Below are positions 5,253 to 5,978 of a stretch of DNA of 5,978 bases, piece after piece (position 1 is the stretch's first letter; each line of letters starts with the position of its first letter). A program made the position numbers and the translations under genes. The notes under the pieces are model-generated. The model made no database searches. It was not told where the DNA came from and was given only the letters and a program-made list of their open reading frames with translations. Origin of the DNA: Atopostipes sp964624875 (GTDB lineage: Bacteria; Bacillota; Bacilli; Lactobacillales; Carnobacteriaceae_A); the NCBI GenBank assembly GCA_964624875.1, contig CAZUZA010000071.1, positions 1 through 5,978 of the forward strand. Direction: 5' to 3'.

Positions 5253-5945
5253 TTAGCCGATGACATACAAGCGCAAGAAGTAAATTAATGCTAAATGTCC
5301 TGGATAAAAAATATAAAAGAACCATTTATTTTGTCGGCCTCGTTCACCATTATAAAACCATAGTGGAATAACGGCGAGACTGGCCGTCATTTGCACAGAG
5401 CCCATAACGATAATAAAAAGGGCTTGTATTAGCTTTTTATCCCGTAAAATGCCTAAACCAACAATGAAGAAAACACCATAGAGACCATAGTCAACAGCAA
5501 GTATTTCAGCCAGTAAACCGAATAGCAAGACAGCGAGACCTTGTTTGAAAATTTGTTCAAATTTCTCATATAGAGCGAGGGCGATAACACCTAAAAATAG
5601 CGTAAAAAATATATTCTGGTGGCCCCAATACATCGGTTGCTTATAAAAGGCCAAGTCAAAAGGCACTTCTGAAATGAGTGCAAACAGAAATAAATTCCGT
5701 ATATATTTTTTGATATCCGATGTATGTTGATAACCTTGTACGATTAAAAAGGCAAATATGGGAAAAGCGAGGCGACCCACAAGCCGCATATTGGCATACA
5801 TTCCCTGAAAATCCTGAGCCGATGTGACATTATAGGCCAAGAGGAAGCTGGAAGCAAAGTGGTCAATTAACATACTTATAATGGCGATCCATTTCAAAAC
5901 AGCACCATTCATTTGCCCACCCGGATAAAGTTCTTGTTCTTTCAT
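5253..5945 (-). CDS. TraX-family multispanning membrane protein
   Basis: About 230 residues, recognised as TraX family (PF05857) by LKWIAIISMLIDHFASSFL near the start with its conserved Asp-His, by RLVGRLAFPIFAFLIVQGY, by SEVPFDLAF and by NIFFTLFLG. Seven to eight hydrophobic spans are predicted. The founding member, TraX of the F plasmid, N-acetylates pilin. Chromosomal relatives in Gram-positive bacteria are common and their substrate is unknown, though an acyltransfer role fits the family. No conjugation gene lies nearby. I choose the ATG at 5945-5943, with AAAGAG 7 nt upstream. The TTG two codons earlier (5951) would sit only one base from that site. The gene has its own leader and is followed by the dehydrogenase remnant on the same strand. 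Confidence 0.87.
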   Translation of the reverse strand: MKEQELYPGGQMNGAVLKWIAIISMLIDHFASSFLLAYNVTSAQDFQGMYANMRLVGRLAFPIFAFLIVQGYQHTSDIKKYIRNLFLFALISEVPFDLAFYKQPMYWGHQNIFFTLFLGVIALALYEKFEQIFKQGLAVLLFGLLAEILAVDYGLYGVFFIVGLGILRDKKLIQALFIIVMGSVQMTASLAVIPLWFYNGERGRQNKWFFYIFYPGHLALIYFLRLYVIG

Positions 5946-5965
5946 AAGCAAGCTCTTTTCTATAA

Positions 5966-5971
5966 ATTGTA
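5966..5971 (-). promoter_or_regulatory. Possible -10 element of the TraX-family gene
   Basis: Read on the minus strand, TACAAT (5971-5966) lies about 20 nt before the ATG. The matching -35 would fall outside the window, so this cannot be confirmed. Confidence 0.3.
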
Positions 5972-5978
5972 TTTTTTA

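Noticed and set aside
5946..5951. TTG start for the TraX-family gene
   Set aside because: It is one base from the AAAGAG site, too close; the ATG at 5945 has a workable spacing of 7 nt.
1..5978. CRISPR arrays, insertion sequences, tRNA or rRNA genes
   Set aside because: No regularly spaced repeats, transposase-like frames, terminal inverted repeats or cloverleaf sequence were seen; the only large repeat is the T-box pair.

Overview
The window looks like a chromosomal segment of a low-GC Gram-positive bacterium. It has strong AGGAGG-type ribosome binding sites, sigma-A-like promoters, hairpin-plus-T-run terminators and two T-box leaders, a riboswitch class centred on Firmicutes. Protein style (a solute-binding protein fused to its permease, a split ThrE-type exporter, a TraX-family membrane protein) suggests Lactobacillales, perhaps the Carnobacteriaceae/Aerococcaceae side; that placement is inference.

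Layout, left to right. (1) The 5' part of a guanylate-kinase-like P-loop protein on the minus strand (1-394), running off the left edge. (2) A divergent two-gene operon on the plus strand: a YjjP-type subunit (588-1343) and a YjjB-type subunit (1362-1829) that together resemble the ThrE threonine/serine exporter. It has its own promoter with a palindrome between the -35 and -10 elements, and ends in a hairpin terminator (1848-1892). (3) A 0.7 kb leader region (1893-2606) with no large gene but two complete T-box riboswitches in tandem, each with its own terminator. The first displays a His codon (CAC) in its specifier loop; the second probably does too. Between them lies a 25-codon reading frame with a ribosome-binding-like sequence and three consecutive His codons. 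(4) The controlled operon: a solute-binding/permease fusion (2607-4043) and its ATPase (4056-4715), together a polar amino acid importer, most likely for histidine. (5) A 20-bp-stem bidirectional terminator. (6) On the minus strand, a short-chain dehydrogenase pseudogene that has lost its catalytic middle, and a TraX-family multispanning membrane protein.

The centre of interest is the leader region. The tandem T-boxes should let the importer be expressed only when a cognate tRNA, apparently tRNA-His, is uncharged. The small His-rich frame overlaps the 5' arm of the second T-box Stem I, which raises the possibility of a translation-coupled layer on top of tRNA sensing. That hypothesis rests only on the sequence arrangement. 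A caution is that both T-box bulges read UGGA, which would fit a U73 tRNA better than the usual C73 of bacterial tRNA-His.
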